Part shown: positions 8,580-18,371 of the stretch, piece after piece | Layout of the letters: the number at the start of each line of letters is the position of its first letter | Position numbering within the stretch: the stretch's first letter is position 1 | Origin: Geminicoccaceae bacterium | Lineage (GTDB): Bacteria > Pseudomonadota > Alphaproteobacteria > Geminicoccales > Geminicoccaceae | Reading direction: 5' to 3' | DNA: 64,000 nucleotides | Assembly (NCBI GenBank): GCA_028285265.1 | Contig: JANQPX010000030.1 | Span: forward strand, 1-64,000 | The notes under the pieces: generated by a model | What the model saw: only the letters and a program-made list of their open reading frames with translations | What the model was told of the DNA's origin: nothing | Databases searched by the model: none | Translations under genes and position numbers: made by a program

Positions 8580-10769
8580 ATGTTTAACATCACACGAAAA
8601 GAGATGGAGTGGGGCGGTAGGCCTCTGATTTTGGAGACCGGTCGTATTGCCCGTCAGGCTGATGGCGCCGTCATGGTGACCTATGGCGAGACCACGGTGC
8701 TCTGCACCGCGCATGCGGCGCGGAGCGTCAAGCCAGGCCAGGACTTTTTCCCGCTCACCGTGAATTATCAAGAAAAATATTACGCTGCAGGCAAGATCCC
8801 TGGCGGGTTCTTCAAGCGAGAAGGCAGGCCAACTGAGAAGGACACCCTGACCTCCCGTTTGATCGATCGGCCTATTCGGCCCCTGTTCCCGGCCGGTTTT
8901 GTGAATGAGACACAGGTTATCTGCACCGTTCTTGCTCATGACCAGGAAAATGACCCTGATATTGCAGCGATGATCGGCGCGAGCGCTGCGCTCACCATCT
9001 CGGGCATTCCTTTCCTTGGACCGATCGGTGGTGCGCGTGTCGGCTTCAAGGATGGTGACTATATTCTCAATCCGACCTACGCCGAGATGGCCGATACCGA
9101 ACTCGATTTGGTGGTCGCCGGTACGCATGATGCCGTGATGATGGTCGAGTCCGAAGCCAAAGAGCTCTCTGAAGAGGTCATGCTTGGTTCGGTTATGTTT
9201 GGTCAGCGCAGCTTCCAGCCAGTGATCGACCTGATCATCAGCCTCGCCGAAGCGTGTGCCAAGGAGCCGTGGGAGCTTGACGTGGTCGACCACAGCAGTC
9301 TCTACGGACAGATCAAGGCGGCCCTTGAGTCTGAGTTGCGTGAAGCCTATGCCGAGCCACAAAAGACAGCACGTCACGAAAAAGTGGATGCTGTTAAGGC
9401 GAAAGCGCTTGAGCAGTTTGCACATGATGGTGACGGCGGACATGAAGAGCCCCTGGTCATGGGGCAGTTCAAGAAGCTGGAAAAGGACATCGTTCGCAAC
9501 GCGATCCTCGATACCGGTAACCGCATCGATGGACGCGACACCAAGACCGTGCGCCCGATCCTAGCTGAATGCGGTCTTCTCCCCCGTGTCCACGGTAGTT
9601 CGGTTTTCACCCGAGGTGAAACACAAGCGATGGTGATCGCGACCCTTGGTACGGGGCAGGACGAGCAGATCATTGACAGCCTCGAAGGCGATCATCGCGA
9701 ACACTTTATGCTGCACTACAACTTCCCGCCCTATTCGGTCGGCGAAGTTGGATTCCTTAGATCGCCGGGCCGCCGCGAAATTGGCCACGGCAAACTCGCA
9801 TGGCGCGCCTTACGTGCCACCCTGCCGGAGCGAGAAGCGTTTCCTTACACCATTCGTCTAGTGTCAGAAATTACCGAGTCGAATGGCTCGAGCTCGATGG
9901 CGACGGTTTGCGGTGGTTCGCTTGCGATGATGGATGCGGGCGTTCCGTTAAAGCGGCCAGTCGCTGGTATCGCGATGGGCCTCATCAAGGAAGACGAACG
10001 CTTCGCCGTACTCTCGGATATCCTTGGTGATGAAGATCATCTCGGCGATATGGACTTCAAGGTGGCGGGCACCGAGCAAGGCGTGACGTCGCTTCAAATG
10101 GACATCAAGATCGCCGGTATTACTGAGGAAATCATGAAGATTGCCCTGGCACAGGCGCAGGAGGGCAGACTGCATATCCTCGGTGAGATGGCCAAAGGTC
10201 TTGGCGGTCATCGTGAGGAAATGCGCGACACGGTGCCGCGGATCAGCGTGATTAACATCCCGCAAGACAAAATCGGCGCCGTTATCGGCCCGGGTGGCAA
10301 GATGATCCGCGAGATCACCGAGACCACGGGGGCCAAGATTGACATTGCCGACGATGGCACGGTCAAGATTGCGTCGTCCGATGCACATGCGAGCCAGCAG
10401 GCCGTCGACTGGATCCGGGGACTCACCAGTTCGCCAGAGGTCGGCCAGATCTACACTGGCAAAGTGGTGCGCGTGGTCGATTTTGGTGCTTTCGTCAACA
10501 TTCTCGGTCAAACCGACGGCCTTTGCCACATCTCTGAGTTGAAGAATGAGCGTGTCGCGAAGGTAACGGACGTGGTCAATGAAGGCGACCAAGTGAAAGT
10601 CAAGGTCCTTGCGATTGACGACCGCGGTAAGATCAAGCTGTCGATGCGGGTGGTGGATCAAGAGACAGGCGAGGAGCTTGAGGCGCAGCCGAGACCGCCG
10701 CGACAAGAAGGCGATGGTGGCGGTGACAGAGGCGATCGTGGCCCTCGACGCCAGCGACGAGCCGGTTGA
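8580..10769 (+). CDS. pnp: Polyribonucleotide nucleotidyltransferase (PNPase)
   Basis: PNPase degrades RNA 3' to 5' by phosphorolysis and is part of RNA decay complexes. The 729-residue protein has two RNase PH-like domains separated by a helical domain, a KH domain ([17 protein letters not shown], about residues 560-620) and an S1 domain (about 625-695, [15 protein letters not shown], then GLCHISEL). A basic, Gly/Arg-rich tail ends the protein. Length and domain order are normal. It is the last gene of the operon. Confidence 0.98.
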   Translation: MFNITRKEMEWGGRPLILETGRIARQADGAVMVTYGETTVLCTAHAARSVKPGQDFFPLTVNYQEKYYAAGKIPGGFFKREGRPTEKDTLTSRLIDRPIRPLFPAGFVNETQVICTVLAHDQENDPDIAAMIGASAALTISGIPFLGPIGGARVGFKDGDYILNPTYAEMADTELDLVVAGTHDAVMMVESEAKELSEEVMLGSVMFGQRSFQPVIDLIISLAEACAKEPWELDVVDHSSLYGQIKAALESELREAYAEPQKTARHEKVDAVKAKALEQFAHDGDGGHEEPLVMGQFKKLEKDIVRNAILDTGNRIDGRDTKTVRPILAECGLLPRVHGSSVFTRGETQAMVIATLGTGQDEQIIDSLEGDHREHFMLHYNFPPYSVGEVGFLRSPGRREIGHGKLAWRALRATLPEREAFPYTIRLVSEITESNGSSSMATVCGGSLAMMDAGVPLKRPVAGIAMGLIKEDERFAVLSDILGDEDHLGDMDFKVAGTEQGVTSLQMDIKIAGITEEIMKIALAQAQEGRLHILGEMAKGLGGHREEMRDTVPRISVINIPQDKIGAVIGPGGKMIREITETTGAKIDIADDGTVKIASSDAHASQQAVDWIRGLTSSPEVGQIYTGKVVRVVDFGAFVNILGQTDGLCHISELKNERVAKVTDVVNEGDQVKVKVLAIDDRGKIKLSMRVVDQETGEELEAQPRPPRQEGDGGGDRGDRGPRRQRRAG

Positions 10770-10806
10770 TAGACTAGGCAAGCTGTCACATTTCGATTGA
10801 CGTTAG

Positions 10807-10838
10807 TGCCCCTCGGACCGACCATGGTGCGGGGGGCA
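10807..10838 (+). terminator. Candidate terminator after pnp
   Basis: TGCCCC (10807-10812) pairs with GGGGCA (10833-10838), followed by TTCTCTTGTTGT, a mixed T-rich tract. It lies 38 bases after the pnp stop and is the only plausible end for the operon. Farther on, CGCCGCC (10917-10923) and GGCGGCG (10949-10955) form another stem before the next gene, without a T tract. Confidence 0.45.
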
Positions 10839-11007
10839 TTCTCTTGTTGTCATCGAAAGAAAGCCCATATGCGAAGGTCAGGCGGTGTTGATCCGGTGGA
10901 GCCGCTTCGTTCAAAACGCCGCCGGCCGGATCGCCATGAGAGGGGGACGGCGGCGCACGGATCAAGGAAAGAACCGGCTTGCCTTATGATCCAAAGGAGC
11001 CTCTATA

Positions 11008-12411
11008 TTGATTTCACTCAAGCCTCTGATGCTATCAGGTCGGGAAGTCTGGCCGTTAATCGAAGGCGGCAAGGGTGTTGCCGCAACCAATGGTCTCTCT
11101 AGCGGCGCTTGGGCTGCAGCAGGAGGCGTTGGCACGATTTCCGGCGTCAACAATGTCCTGATCGATGACAATGGTGAACGTGTACCATTGATCTTTAAGG
11201 GTAGAACGAGGCTTGAACGTCACGAAGAGCTAATCAGCTACTCCATAGCCGCTGGCATCAGCCAAGCCCGTATCGGGTACGATGTCAGCAATGGCCAAGG
11301 GCGTTTACATATGAATGTCCTTTGGGAAATGGGCGGCTGTGAGCGCGTGTTACATGGGGTGCTTGAGGGGGCCAAAGGGCTCATTCATGGGATTACCTGC
11401 GGTGCCGGTATGCCGTATCGGCTCGCCGAGATCGCCGCGCGTTACGATGTCTATTACTACCCGATTGTTTCATCTGCGCGCGCCTTCAATGCTCTTTGGA
11501 AACGCGCCTATAATCGCGTCTCCGATTGGCTTGGTGGGGTTGTTTATGAAGATCCCTGGCGTGCAGGCGGCCATAACGGCCTTTCCAACTCCGAGGATCC
11601 AAAGAGCCCGGAACCGCCGATGCCGCGCGTTCAGGCCCTCCGCAATACCATGCGCAGCTTTGGCCTCGACGAGACGCCCATCGTTATGGCAGGTGGCGTT
11701 TGGCATTTGAATGATTGGTCCGACTGGATCGACAATCCCGAGCTCGGGCCGATGGCCTTTCAGTTTGGCACGCGTCCACTGCTCACCCGTGAGAGTCCGA
11801 TCCCAGATAGCTGGAAGCAAAGGCTTTTGACCCTGGACGAGGGCGATGTGCTACTCCATCGGTTCAGCCCGACTGGGTTCTATTCATCAGCTGTCTATAA
11901 CGACTTTCTCGCAGAACTCGCCGCGAGGTCTGAGCGTGAAGCCGCCTTCGCGTCCGCGCCTGATGCCGAACGAGGACTCACCGTCGAAATTCCTTTCGGC
12001 ACACGAGGACGCACGGTCTTCGTAAAACCCGAGGATGCGGAGAACATCGACGCATGGGTCAAGGCTGGATATAGCCAAGCGATGAAGACGCCGGATGACA
12101 CGCTTGTTTATGTCGCGCCGGAGAAGGCGCGTGAGATCAAGCGCGATCAAGCCGACTGCATGGGTTGCCTGTCCTTCTGCAAGTTCTCCAATTGGTCGGA
12201 CAGAGATGAATACACCACAGGCAAACCACCTGATCCACGCTCCTTTTGTATCCAAAAAACCTTACAAGATATTGCGCACGAAGGCGATGTCGACAACGAG
12301 CTGATGTTTGCCGGCCATAATGTCTACCGCTTCAAGCAAGATCCGTTTTATTCGAACGGGTTCGTCCCAACGGTGCGACAACTCGTAGACCGCATCGTTA
12401 CCGGACAATAG
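11008..12411 (+). CDS. Nitronate monooxygenase-like flavoprotein with C-terminal Cys cluster
   Basis: The 467-residue protein resembles the FMN-dependent nitronate monooxygenase/2-nitropropane dioxygenase family: a TIM-barrel with GITCGAGMPYRLAEIAARY, the AGGHNG motif that contacts flavin and substrate in the family, and a phosphate-binding stretch near IVMAGGVWHLNDW. It is about 100 residues longer than typical members. The C-terminal part carries C384, C387 and C391 (DCMGCLSFC) and C414 (RSFC), which could bind a metal or iron-sulfur centre. TTG 11008 is chosen because AAAGGAG precedes it by eight bases. It stands alone. The substrate is unknown; an enoyl-reductase-like activity is an alternative. 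Confidence 0.7.
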   Translation: MISLKPLMLSGREVWPLIEGGKGVAATNGLSSGAWAAAGGVGTISGVNNVLIDDNGERVPLIFKGRTRLERHEELISYSIAAGISQARIGYDVSNGQGRLHMNVLWEMGGCERVLHGVLEGAKGLIHGITCGAGMPYRLAEIAARYDVYYYPIVSSARAFNALWKRAYNRVSDWLGGVVYEDPWRAGGHNGLSNSEDPKSPEPPMPRVQALRNTMRSFGLDETPIVMAGGVWHLNDWSDWIDNPELGPMAFQFGTRPLLTRESPIPDSWKQRLLTLDEGDVLLHRFSPTGFYSSAVYNDFLAELAARSEREAAFASAPDAERGLTVEIPFGTRGRTVFVKPEDAENIDAWVKAGYSQAMKTPDDTLVYVAPEKAREIKRDQADCMGCLSFCKFSNWSDRDEYTTGKPPDPRSFCIQKTLQDIAHEGDVDNELMFAGHNVYRFKQDPFYSNGFVPTVRQLVDRIVTGQ

Positions 12412-12482
12412 GGACGTTCTCGCGGTTTGGTGCCAAACATCCGGCATGACGGGATGCCGCATGTCGGTTGTGTCAGCCTGAC

Positions 12483-12511
12483 TTGACATTGCGGATATAG
12501 AGGACCAATTT
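12483..12511 (+). promoter_or_regulatory. Candidate promoter of irr
   Basis: TTGACA (12483-12488) and CAATTT (12506-12511) are 17 bases apart, upstream of the Fur-family gene. The -35 is perfect and the -10 is poor, which would suit a regulated promoter. No clear iron-control box was recognised. Confidence 0.3.
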
Positions 12512-12584
12512 AGTGCTGATTAAATAGATTGAGCGGCGATGACAGGTTAAGAGCCGTTCAATGAGAGCGAGGAGCGGCTTTGCG

Positions 12585-13016
12585 GTGACGATGCAACGGA
12601 CTTATTCCAAAGCGCTGGACCGGCTGAAAAACGCTAATCTCCGGCCGACCCGCCAACGTTTGGCTTTGGCGAAATTGCTGCTCGAGAATGGGCATCGCCA
12701 TCTCACGGCGGAAGAATTGTTCCATGAGGCCAGGGCCAACGGTATCATGGTGTCGCTCGCGACGATTTATAACACGCTGCATCAGTTTACGTCGGCGGGG
12801 CTCCTCCGGGAGGTGGTCGTCGATATGGGCCAAAGCTATTTCGATACGAACACGTCGCATCATCATCACTTCTTCGATGAAGCGACCGGCAAGCTCTCGG
12901 ACATTCCTGACGATCATATCGAGATCAGTCGTTTGCCAACGCCACCTGATGGACAGCAGATTGATCGCGTCGAGGTGATCGTTCGCTTGCGTGATGCGGC
13001 GTCCACGTCAAACTGA
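12585..13016 (+). CDS. irr: Fur-family regulator, Irr type
   Basis: A Fur-family DNA-binding protein. Close resemblance to alphaproteobacterial Irr is seen in LRPTRQRLALAKLL of the winged helix, the recognition region SLATIYNTLHQF, and the run QSYFDTNTSHHHHFFDE, whose His cluster is the haem/metal site of Irr. Irr controls haem synthesis and iron homeostasis and is degraded when haem is plentiful. No N-terminal haem regulatory motif (GCPW-type) is present, as in many Irr proteins. The start is uncertain: GTG 12585 is 10 bases after GGAG, while ATG 12561 and ATG 12591 are also in frame. It converges with the M23 peptidase gene with only ten bases between them. Confidence 0.8.
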   Translation: MTMQRTYSKALDRLKNANLRPTRQRLALAKLLLENGHRHLTAEELFHEARANGIMVSLATIYNTLHQFTSAGLLREVVVDMGQSYFDTNTSHHHHFFDEATGKLSDIPDDHIEISRLPTPPDGQQIDRVEVIVRLRDAASTSN

Positions 13017-13026
13017 CCATAGCGCT

Positions 13027-13902
13027 TTAATCTTTGGCCGTTCGCCCGCTGGGCTTCAGTCTCGGCCGGTGCCGAGGCATTGGACCGAGCACAAGTGCAG
13101 GGTCGAGCGCCGTATCGAACCAGTAAAGGCTGAGATGGAGATGCGGGCCGGTCGACCGACCCGTGGTACCAATCTCTCCTAGCTTCTGACCCCGCGACAA
13201 CTGTTGACCGACGTCGACATCGATCGCGGACAGGTGCGCATAGAGACTCTGCACGCCGTGGCCGTGATCAACCATCACCGTACCACCGGTATAAAACATA
13301 TCGGCGTCGGCAACGGTCACAACGCCACTCAACATCGCGTTGACGGGCGTTCCTTCGGGTGCTGCGACATCGACACCGCGATGGGGTGACCGCGGTATGC
13401 CGTTCAAGATTCGTTGCGAGCCAAACACGCCTGAAATGGGGCCAATCACGGGCCAAGTCGCCTGTTCCGTGAAGGCGAGATGTGCGGTGTCTGTCGCTTT
13501 TGCGTCGTTCAGCAAAAGCCAATCTGCCTCAATCTTGGCCTGGTCATCAGGATTGGGTTGGACCTTGCGCGTTGCCAATCCGTCGATCCGCTGAATATGA
13601 TAATCGCGTGCCTTAATCGTAACGGTACGAAGGATGTCGCTGCCATCGGGCGGCGTGATCCCGATTTCAATTGTCCCAGTGGCATCACGGCCGACGCCGA
13701 AGACGAACCGTCCATCATGGCTGACACGAAGCGACCGATCACCGACGCGAACAGAACTCCCGGGCGTAGCTTGGCCAATCACCAATCCGCCGGGCAACAT
13801 GTGATCGGCAAGACGGATCGGCGTCGAGCTGTCCTCTGCCATGGCCACAGCGAACATTCCAAGCAGGATCTGAAGAACAACGGCCGGAAGCCAAGAGTGC
13901 AT
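13027..13902 (-). CDS. M23-family metallopeptidase
   Basis: This 291-residue exported protein starts with a hydrophobic signal sequence of about 22 residues (cleavage likely after AMA). The C-terminal LytM-type domain has the zinc ligands H174 and D178 (SPHRGVD) and H256 (GPHLHL), with H223 (YAHLS) and H254 in catalytic positions, so it should be active. Such enzymes cut peptide cross-links in peptidoglycan. The region before it (30-150) looks like beta structure of unknown role. ATG 13902 follows AAGGGAG. A TTG one codon earlier is possible. Confidence 0.88.
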   Translation of the reverse strand: MHSWLPAVVLQILLGMFAVAMAEDSSTPIRLADHMLPGGLVIGQATPGSSVRVGDRSLRVSHDGRFVFGVGRDATGTIEIGITPPDGSDILRTVTIKARDYHIQRIDGLATRKVQPNPDDQAKIEADWLLLNDAKATDTAHLAFTEQATWPVIGPISGVFGSQRILNGIPRSPHRGVDVAAPEGTPVNAMLSGVVTVADADMFYTGGTVMVDHGHGVQSLYAHLSAIDVDVGQQLSRGQKLGEIGTTGRSTGPHLHLSLYWFDTALDPALVLGPMPRHRPRLKPSGRTAKD

Positions 13903-13947
13903 CAAGCATCTCCCTTAGGGCGCAATACAATGCTGACCGAACCTGTT

Positions 13948-13973
13948 CGCGGCTTTTGTTCGCAAAAGCCGCG
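13948..13973. other. Perfect 11-bp hairpin with TTCG loop
   Basis: CGCGGCTTTTG (13948-13958) and CAAAAGCCGCG (13963-13973) are perfect complements around TTCG, a very stable RNA hairpin on the plus strand. It lies between the divergent M23 peptidase and methyltransferase-fold genes. No T tract follows on either strand, so it is not a normal terminator. Confidence 0.55.
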
Positions 13974-14157
13974 TAGCGTAGGCCATCGCCTTATAACAGC
14001 GTTGCTCAAGACGCGTGCAACTTTCTCTTCGGGGTCGACGAATGCTGTTAATCGCGCCATGTTCGCACCAAGGGCGATCCTATGAGTCGGCAATGCAGTC
14101 GACCATCTGCCTTCAACCCGAACTGGCGATCATTGGGGAGCACATGGAGACGTTGAT

Positions 14158-14652
14158 TTGAGCCGGCTGGATAGCTTTATCCGACGCCTGGAGGCGCAAC
14201 GTGCCTGCCTTGACCTCGCTGCTGAGGCCATACGCGGTATAGACGGCATTGTCTTGGAACTCGGCCTCGGCAATGGCCGAACCTACGATCATCTAAGAGA
14301 GCGTCTGCCAGAGCGTGAAATCATCGTTTTCGAGCGGGAGGTTCGTGCCCACCCCGCCTGCATTCCCGATGATGATCATCTGGTGCTCGGTAGTATCGAG
14401 GCGACGCTTCCGAGTTTCGCTGAACATTCATCGGGGCGCGCAGTCTTGGTGCACAGCGACATCGGTACAGGTGATGCTGAGCGCAATCAGGCCCTTGCGG
14501 CTTGGCTCGCTGAGGCACTTCCTCCTTTGCTTCGGCCCGGCGCATGGGTCGCGGCTGATCAGGCACTCATCGCTCCAAGCTTGGCCAGGCAGTCGATGCC
14601 AGCTGGCATCGCCAAAGATCGTTATTTTCTCTACCGTTATGCTCCGGCGTGA
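14158..14652 (+). CDS. SAM-dependent methyltransferase-like protein
   Basis: A 164-residue protein resembling a small family of SAM-methyltransferase-fold proteins. Motif I appears as VLELGLGNGRTYDHL, and the family-like strand ends in VFEREVRAHP. The part after that (LVHSDIGTGDAERN) gives the acidic region after the fourth strand. It is shorter than a usual methyltransferase and its substrate is unknown. TTG 14158 is used because GGAG stands eight bases upstream; no ATG or GTG gives a better start. It is followed after 89 bases by the metallo-hydrolase gene on the same strand. Confidence 0.6.
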   Translation: MSRLDSFIRRLEAQRACLDLAAEAIRGIDGIVLELGLGNGRTYDHLRERLPEREIIVFEREVRAHPACIPDDDHLVLGSIEATLPSFAEHSSGRAVLVHSDIGTGDAERNQALAAWLAEALPPLLRPGAWVAADQALIAPSLARQSMPAGIAKDRYFLYRYAPA

Positions 14653-14741
14653 CGACCGTCACATTCCGTTAAGATTTTGCGCGCTATCGTAGCGTTGATA
14701 CATTGGCCGAAATGTGTTGAAGGGACGGCATAGAAGAGCCG

Positions 14742-15578
14742 ATGACTGATCGAGGAGATTTCTCTGTGCGCTTTTGGGGCGTACGGGGCACTGTACCCTG
14801 TCCAGGGCCCAAGACCGTCGTCTACGGCGGCAATACGTCATGCATCGAAGTGACCTGCGGCGGGCAGCGTCTGATTTTTGATGCGGGCACGGGCATCCGC
14901 GCGCTCGGCTCAAGCCTCGCCGGACAGAAAGGCCTGCGCGCGCAGGTATTTTTGACCCACACGCATATCGACCACATCAACGGCTTTCCGTTTTTTCGAC
15001 CTGCTTATGATCCCAGCAACTGTTTCGAGATTTGGGCTGGTCATCTCGCAGGTCGACCCGGTGGTCTTCAAGAGGTTTTGAAGACCATTATGAGTGGGCC
15101 TCTCTTCCCCGTACCGATCGATATCATGCATGCCTGTATTGCGTTCCATGATTTCAGTGCAGGGGAACGCCTCACGCCCGTCGATGACGTCGTCATTGAA
15201 ACTGCCAGCTTAAACCACCCTCAGGGGGCAACGGGATATCGGGTCAACTATCAGGGGCAATCGATCTGCTATGTAACCGATACCGAGCACCAGGAGGGGC
15301 ACTTGGATGAGAGCATTTTGAAACTCATTCAGGGGGCAGATCTGGTGATTTATGATGCCACCTATACAGACGAGGAATATCAGAAGTTTCGCACGTGGGG
15401 GCACTCGACATGGCAAGAAGGCGTTCGCCTTTGTGACGCTGCGAATGCAAAAACGCTTGTCGCTTTCCACCACGATCCAGAACATGATGACGCTTTCATG
15501 GACGGCATTGCCAAGGATCTCGAACGCAGTCGACCAGGTTCGATCGTTGCCAAGGAGGGGATGGTTCTTCGTCCCTGA
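14742..15578 (+). CDS. Metallo-beta-lactamase-fold hydrolase
   Basis: The 278-residue protein has the metal motif HTHIDH (H73, H75, D77, H78), a later TDTEH aspartate/histidine site and FHHDPEHDD near the C-terminus. The N-terminal RFWGVRGTVPCPG and GGNTSCIEV match a subgroup related to the PhnP and cyclic-phosphodiesterase branch of the superfamily, often annotated simply as MBL-fold hydrolase. It is probably cytoplasmic, since no signal peptide is seen. A phosphodiester or cyclic-nucleotide substrate is possible but not shown by the sequence. Confidence 0.8.
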   Translation: MTDRGDFSVRFWGVRGTVPCPGPKTVVYGGNTSCIEVTCGGQRLIFDAGTGIRALGSSLAGQKGLRAQVFLTHTHIDHINGFPFFRPAYDPSNCFEIWAGHLAGRPGGLQEVLKTIMSGPLFPVPIDIMHACIAFHDFSAGERLTPVDDVVIETASLNHPQGATGYRVNYQGQSICYVTDTEHQEGHLDESILKLIQGADLVIYDATYTDEEYQKFRTWGHSTWQEGVRLCDAANAKTLVAFHHDPEHDDAFMDGIAKDLERSRPGSIVAKEGMVLRP

Positions 15579-15645
15579 TTCCCATTCGATGATGTTGTGA
15601 TGTGCCCAACACCATGTCGACATACCGATATCACTTTCCTGTTTC

Positions 15646-16497
15646 ATGCTGAGCCGCGTCCATCGTCGACGTTTATCGATGGGCCTGGAGACCGTCCTCG
15701 GGCTGAGAAAGCGTGGCTTCTTCTTGCCCTATCGCTACGCAGCTAGCGTCGAGCCACCTGCCAATTATCCCGCTTTGGAAACTGTGTTTCGAGAGGCTGA
15801 AGCCGACTTCGAAACCTTGTTAGGGCATATCCAGGGCTTGGAACCCGCCATCGATCGATTATCAAGCGATCATGGCGCCTGTCGTTTTGATCAACAGTGG
15901 TTTCCAAGAATGGATGCCCTAGCTGCTTACGCTATGGTGCGGGTTCGCAAGCCCTCCTCAATCGTTGAGATCGGTTCCGGGCATTCCACTCGTTTCATGG
16001 CAAGAGCGATTGCCGACGGTGCGCTTTCGACGGCATTCACTTGCATTGATCCGGAGCCGCGCGCCAGTCTTGCCGGTTTGAACGTGACCTGGCAGCGGAT
16101 GGTCTTGCAAGCAGTACCGTTTAATGACTTGAAGGCGCTGCAAAGTGGCGATGTGCTCTTCGTCGATTCCAGTCATTTGCTCATGCCCGGAACAGATGTT
16201 GATCACCTGATCAGCCAGATTCTACCAAGCCTTCCGACCGGTGTCCTTCTCCACATTCACGACATTTTTCTTCCCGATGGTTATCCCGAAAGCTGGGCCT
16301 GGCGCGGTTACAACGAACAATCAGCTGTCGCGGCCTTGCTTCAAGGGGGCGGCTATCAGCTTCTTTTTTCCAGCCGTTACGTCGCAACCCGTATGAAGGA
16401 TCGGCTGGCCAAGAGCCCTCCCTTTCTGCAAAGGGCTCGTGTCACGGCTGATCACGATGATCTCGCAAGCTCTCTTTGGCTGCAAAAGGTGGCGTGA
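15646..16497 (+). CDS. Class I SAM-dependent methyltransferase (Methyltransf_24-like)
   Basis: A 283-residue protein with motif I IVEIGSGHSTRFMARAI, an acidic strand end TCIDPEPR, and VLFVDSSHLLMPGTDVDH followed by LLHIHDIFLPDGYPESW, features of class I methyltransferases related to those in cell-surface or secondary-metabolite pathways. The N-terminal 90 residues are specific to this branch. ATG 15646 has no clear SD; ATG 15679 is an alternative. A 7-bp hairpin at 16601-16621 might end the transcript. Substrate unknown. Confidence 0.7.
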   Translation: MLSRVHRRRLSMGLETVLGLRKRGFFLPYRYAASVEPPANYPALETVFREAEADFETLLGHIQGLEPAIDRLSSDHGACRFDQQWFPRMDALAAYAMVRVRKPSSIVEIGSGHSTRFMARAIADGALSTAFTCIDPEPRASLAGLNVTWQRMVLQAVPFNDLKALQSGDVLFVDSSHLLMPGTDVDHLISQILPSLPTGVLLHIHDIFLPDGYPESWAWRGYNEQSAVAALLQGGGYQLLFSSRYVATRMKDRLAKSPPFLQRARVTADHDDLASSLWLQKVA

Positions 16498-17086
16498 TCG
16501 CGAGGTACTTGCCTCCATATCGGCTAGGCTTGAAGCGGCAAAACAAGATCGTCGGGCCCACGGTAGTTCATGGAGAGGACGGCGGTTGGGAGCCTTGATC
16601 ATGAACGATGATGACGTTCATTGTTGAGCAACTATCAATTGAGCGGTGTGCGCTGCATTGACGAAGCTCACCATCAGGAAAAACTTAGCTGAGCGACCGT
16701 GCCAGCACACCGTAAAGCCACCTTCGCAACGCAGGTATCATCGGGTCCACGGCCGTAACGTGTGGATGCTCTTGGTCGACGTCATAACGTCATTGTAGAA
16801 AATCATCACCATCAAGATTGCCTGTAGCGTGCATTCGCGCTACATCAATAAGACAGTCCGCGAGAAGCGGTATGTCGATGATCGACACGGGCGCGAAGAT
16901 GATTGCGGCAGAAAAGGCTATGATGCTTGGCTTTGTGCGCACGGCGGGCGCGCGGTCAGGCAACGGCTTTCTGTTCGACCTGTCCCCTATCGCATTACCA
17001 TGTTTGCGCCTCGAACGTCGTTCCAACCAGGCTGATCCCTGCCGGTCGACTTTACCGCAAACCCGCTCCCTATAGCGCCAGGGGTG
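16498..17086. other. Gene-free region
   Basis: No supported gene is present. ATGAACG (16601-16607) and CGTTCAT (16615-16621) form a stem around seven bases, perhaps the end of the upstream gene's transcript. Open frames of 60-106 codons here have no domain, SD or resemblance I recognise. The interval is long for this genome and might contain decayed coding sequence. Confidence 0.4.
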
Positions 17087-17875
17087 ATGCATAGCATGGA
17101 ATTGGCACATTCATATTATCAACCAAAAAATGTTAAAAATCTTACAATTATCATCCCAACATTGAATGAAGTCGACAATGTCGTCCCTCTGGTCGCTCAG
17201 CTAGAAACGGTTTTGCGTTCGGTCTCTTGGTCGGTTTTGTTTGTGGATGATGATTCCAACGACGGAACCTATGAGGTTCTTCGCACGCTTGCGTTTGAAC
17301 GTCCGCATGTTCAGGCTATTCGCCGCATTGGCCGAAGAGGGTTGTCATCTGCCTGTATCGAGGGCATGGCGATGGCGACGAGCAGCTACATCGCTGTGAT
17401 GGATGCTGACCTTCAACATGATGAGCATCTTTTGACGCCGATGCTTACGTTGATGGAAGATCGCCACCTCGATTTAGTCGCGGCAAGCCGCTTCTTGCAT
17501 GGGGGAAGTGTCGGTTCACTCTCTGCCAAGCGAACGTGTATGAGCCGCGTCGCAAATACCTTGAGTGCCTGGCTCTGCGGTCTTCACTTGAGTGATCCAA
17601 TGAGCGGCTTCTTCATGCTGAAAAAAAGTTTGTTTCATGAAGTTTACCCGGGGCTTTCTGGCCAAGGTACCAAGATTCTTCTGGACATCATCACGGCAGC
17701 AAGACGCCCCATTCAGTATGCTGAGCTACCGCTGCGCTTTCGTGAACGTTTGAGTGGTCAGAGCAAGTTGGATGCGCAGGTCATGTGGGAGTTCGCGTAC
17801 CTTCTCGGGCAGAAAACGATGCGGCGCCTGATCCCACCGTTGGCGGAAGTCTCGTCACCGGATCGACTGCCTTGA
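17087..17875 (+). CDS. Polyprenol-phosphate sugar transferase-like GT2 glycosyltransferase
   Basis: A 262-residue family 2 glycosyltransferase resembling dolichol/polyprenol-phosphate mannosyltransferases: IIIPTLNEVDNV at the start, VDDDSNDGT, VMDADLQHDE with the metal-binding Asp pair, and the downstream SGFFMLKK and FRERLSGQSKL segments. It ends after the catalytic domain and lacks the C-terminal membrane (GtrA-like) part present in some homologues. It probably loads a sugar onto a polyprenyl phosphate at the inner face of the membrane. ATG 17087 is preferred; GTG 17084 is immediately before it. Confidence 0.75.
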   Translation: MHSMELAHSYYQPKNVKNLTIIIPTLNEVDNVVPLVAQLETVLRSVSWSVLFVDDDSNDGTYEVLRTLAFERPHVQAIRRIGRRGLSSACIEGMAMATSSYIAVMDADLQHDEHLLTPMLTLMEDRHLDLVAASRFLHGGSVGSLSAKRTCMSRVANTLSAWLCGLHLSDPMSGFFMLKKSLFHEVYPGLSGQGTKILLDIITAARRPIQYAELPLRFRERLSGQSKLDAQVMWEFAYLLGQKTMRRLIPPLAEVSSPDRLP

Positions 17876-18371
17876 CCACCTTTGTCGTCGTTCACCCCGG
17901 ACGGCTCTCAAAACAGCCTGTCTAGCGATCGACGACGATCCTTCCGTCGCCATCACCATGAAACTTTCGATGAGCGTCGATCGCCGATGAGAGGGATCTG
18001 GGCTGCTTTCGCCTTGATCCAAACGCTGTGTACGCTTTCGGGCGTGCCAACGCGATGTGATGTATTGGAATCGATGCCCTGGCATTGGGGGCGTCGATGT
18101 CGAGGGGCTTACCGACGGCGGTGTGCCAAGAGGCGCAGGTTTCGTCCGTCGCGGGCGGGCCCGCGCTAAGCTGATGTTGGCCAAGACCATGGATAAGCTG
18201 AAAGGGATGCCTCAGGCGTGGCCTGGCTGACCCTACGGGCGTTGAGGGTAGCGGCCCGCCGACACGCTGCGACAGGATGAGACTTGCCGCAGCGCGTTCG
18301 ATCAACGACAAGCCTCATGCGGGCCGTGATCAACGCGGCGAAGGAAGCGAGCAACGAAGGAGGCAGATTTG
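17876..18371. other. Gene-free region upstream of phbB
   Basis: No gene is supported on either strand. Short frames of about 90-130 codons are Arg/His-rich and look non-coding. Several GC-rich inverted repeats occur (for example CAGGC-GTG-GCCTG near 18213). The end contains the phbB ribosome site AGGAGGC (18357-18363). The leader of phbB may start in this region. Confidence 0.4.

Noticed and set aside
8532..9443. 303-codon minus-strand open frame inside pnp
   Set aside because: Antisense to the conserved first half of PNPase; composition is that of a shadow frame.
9948..10781. 277-codon minus-strand open frame in the 3' half of pnp
   Set aside because: Same reason: it mirrors the KH and S1 coding region of PNPase.
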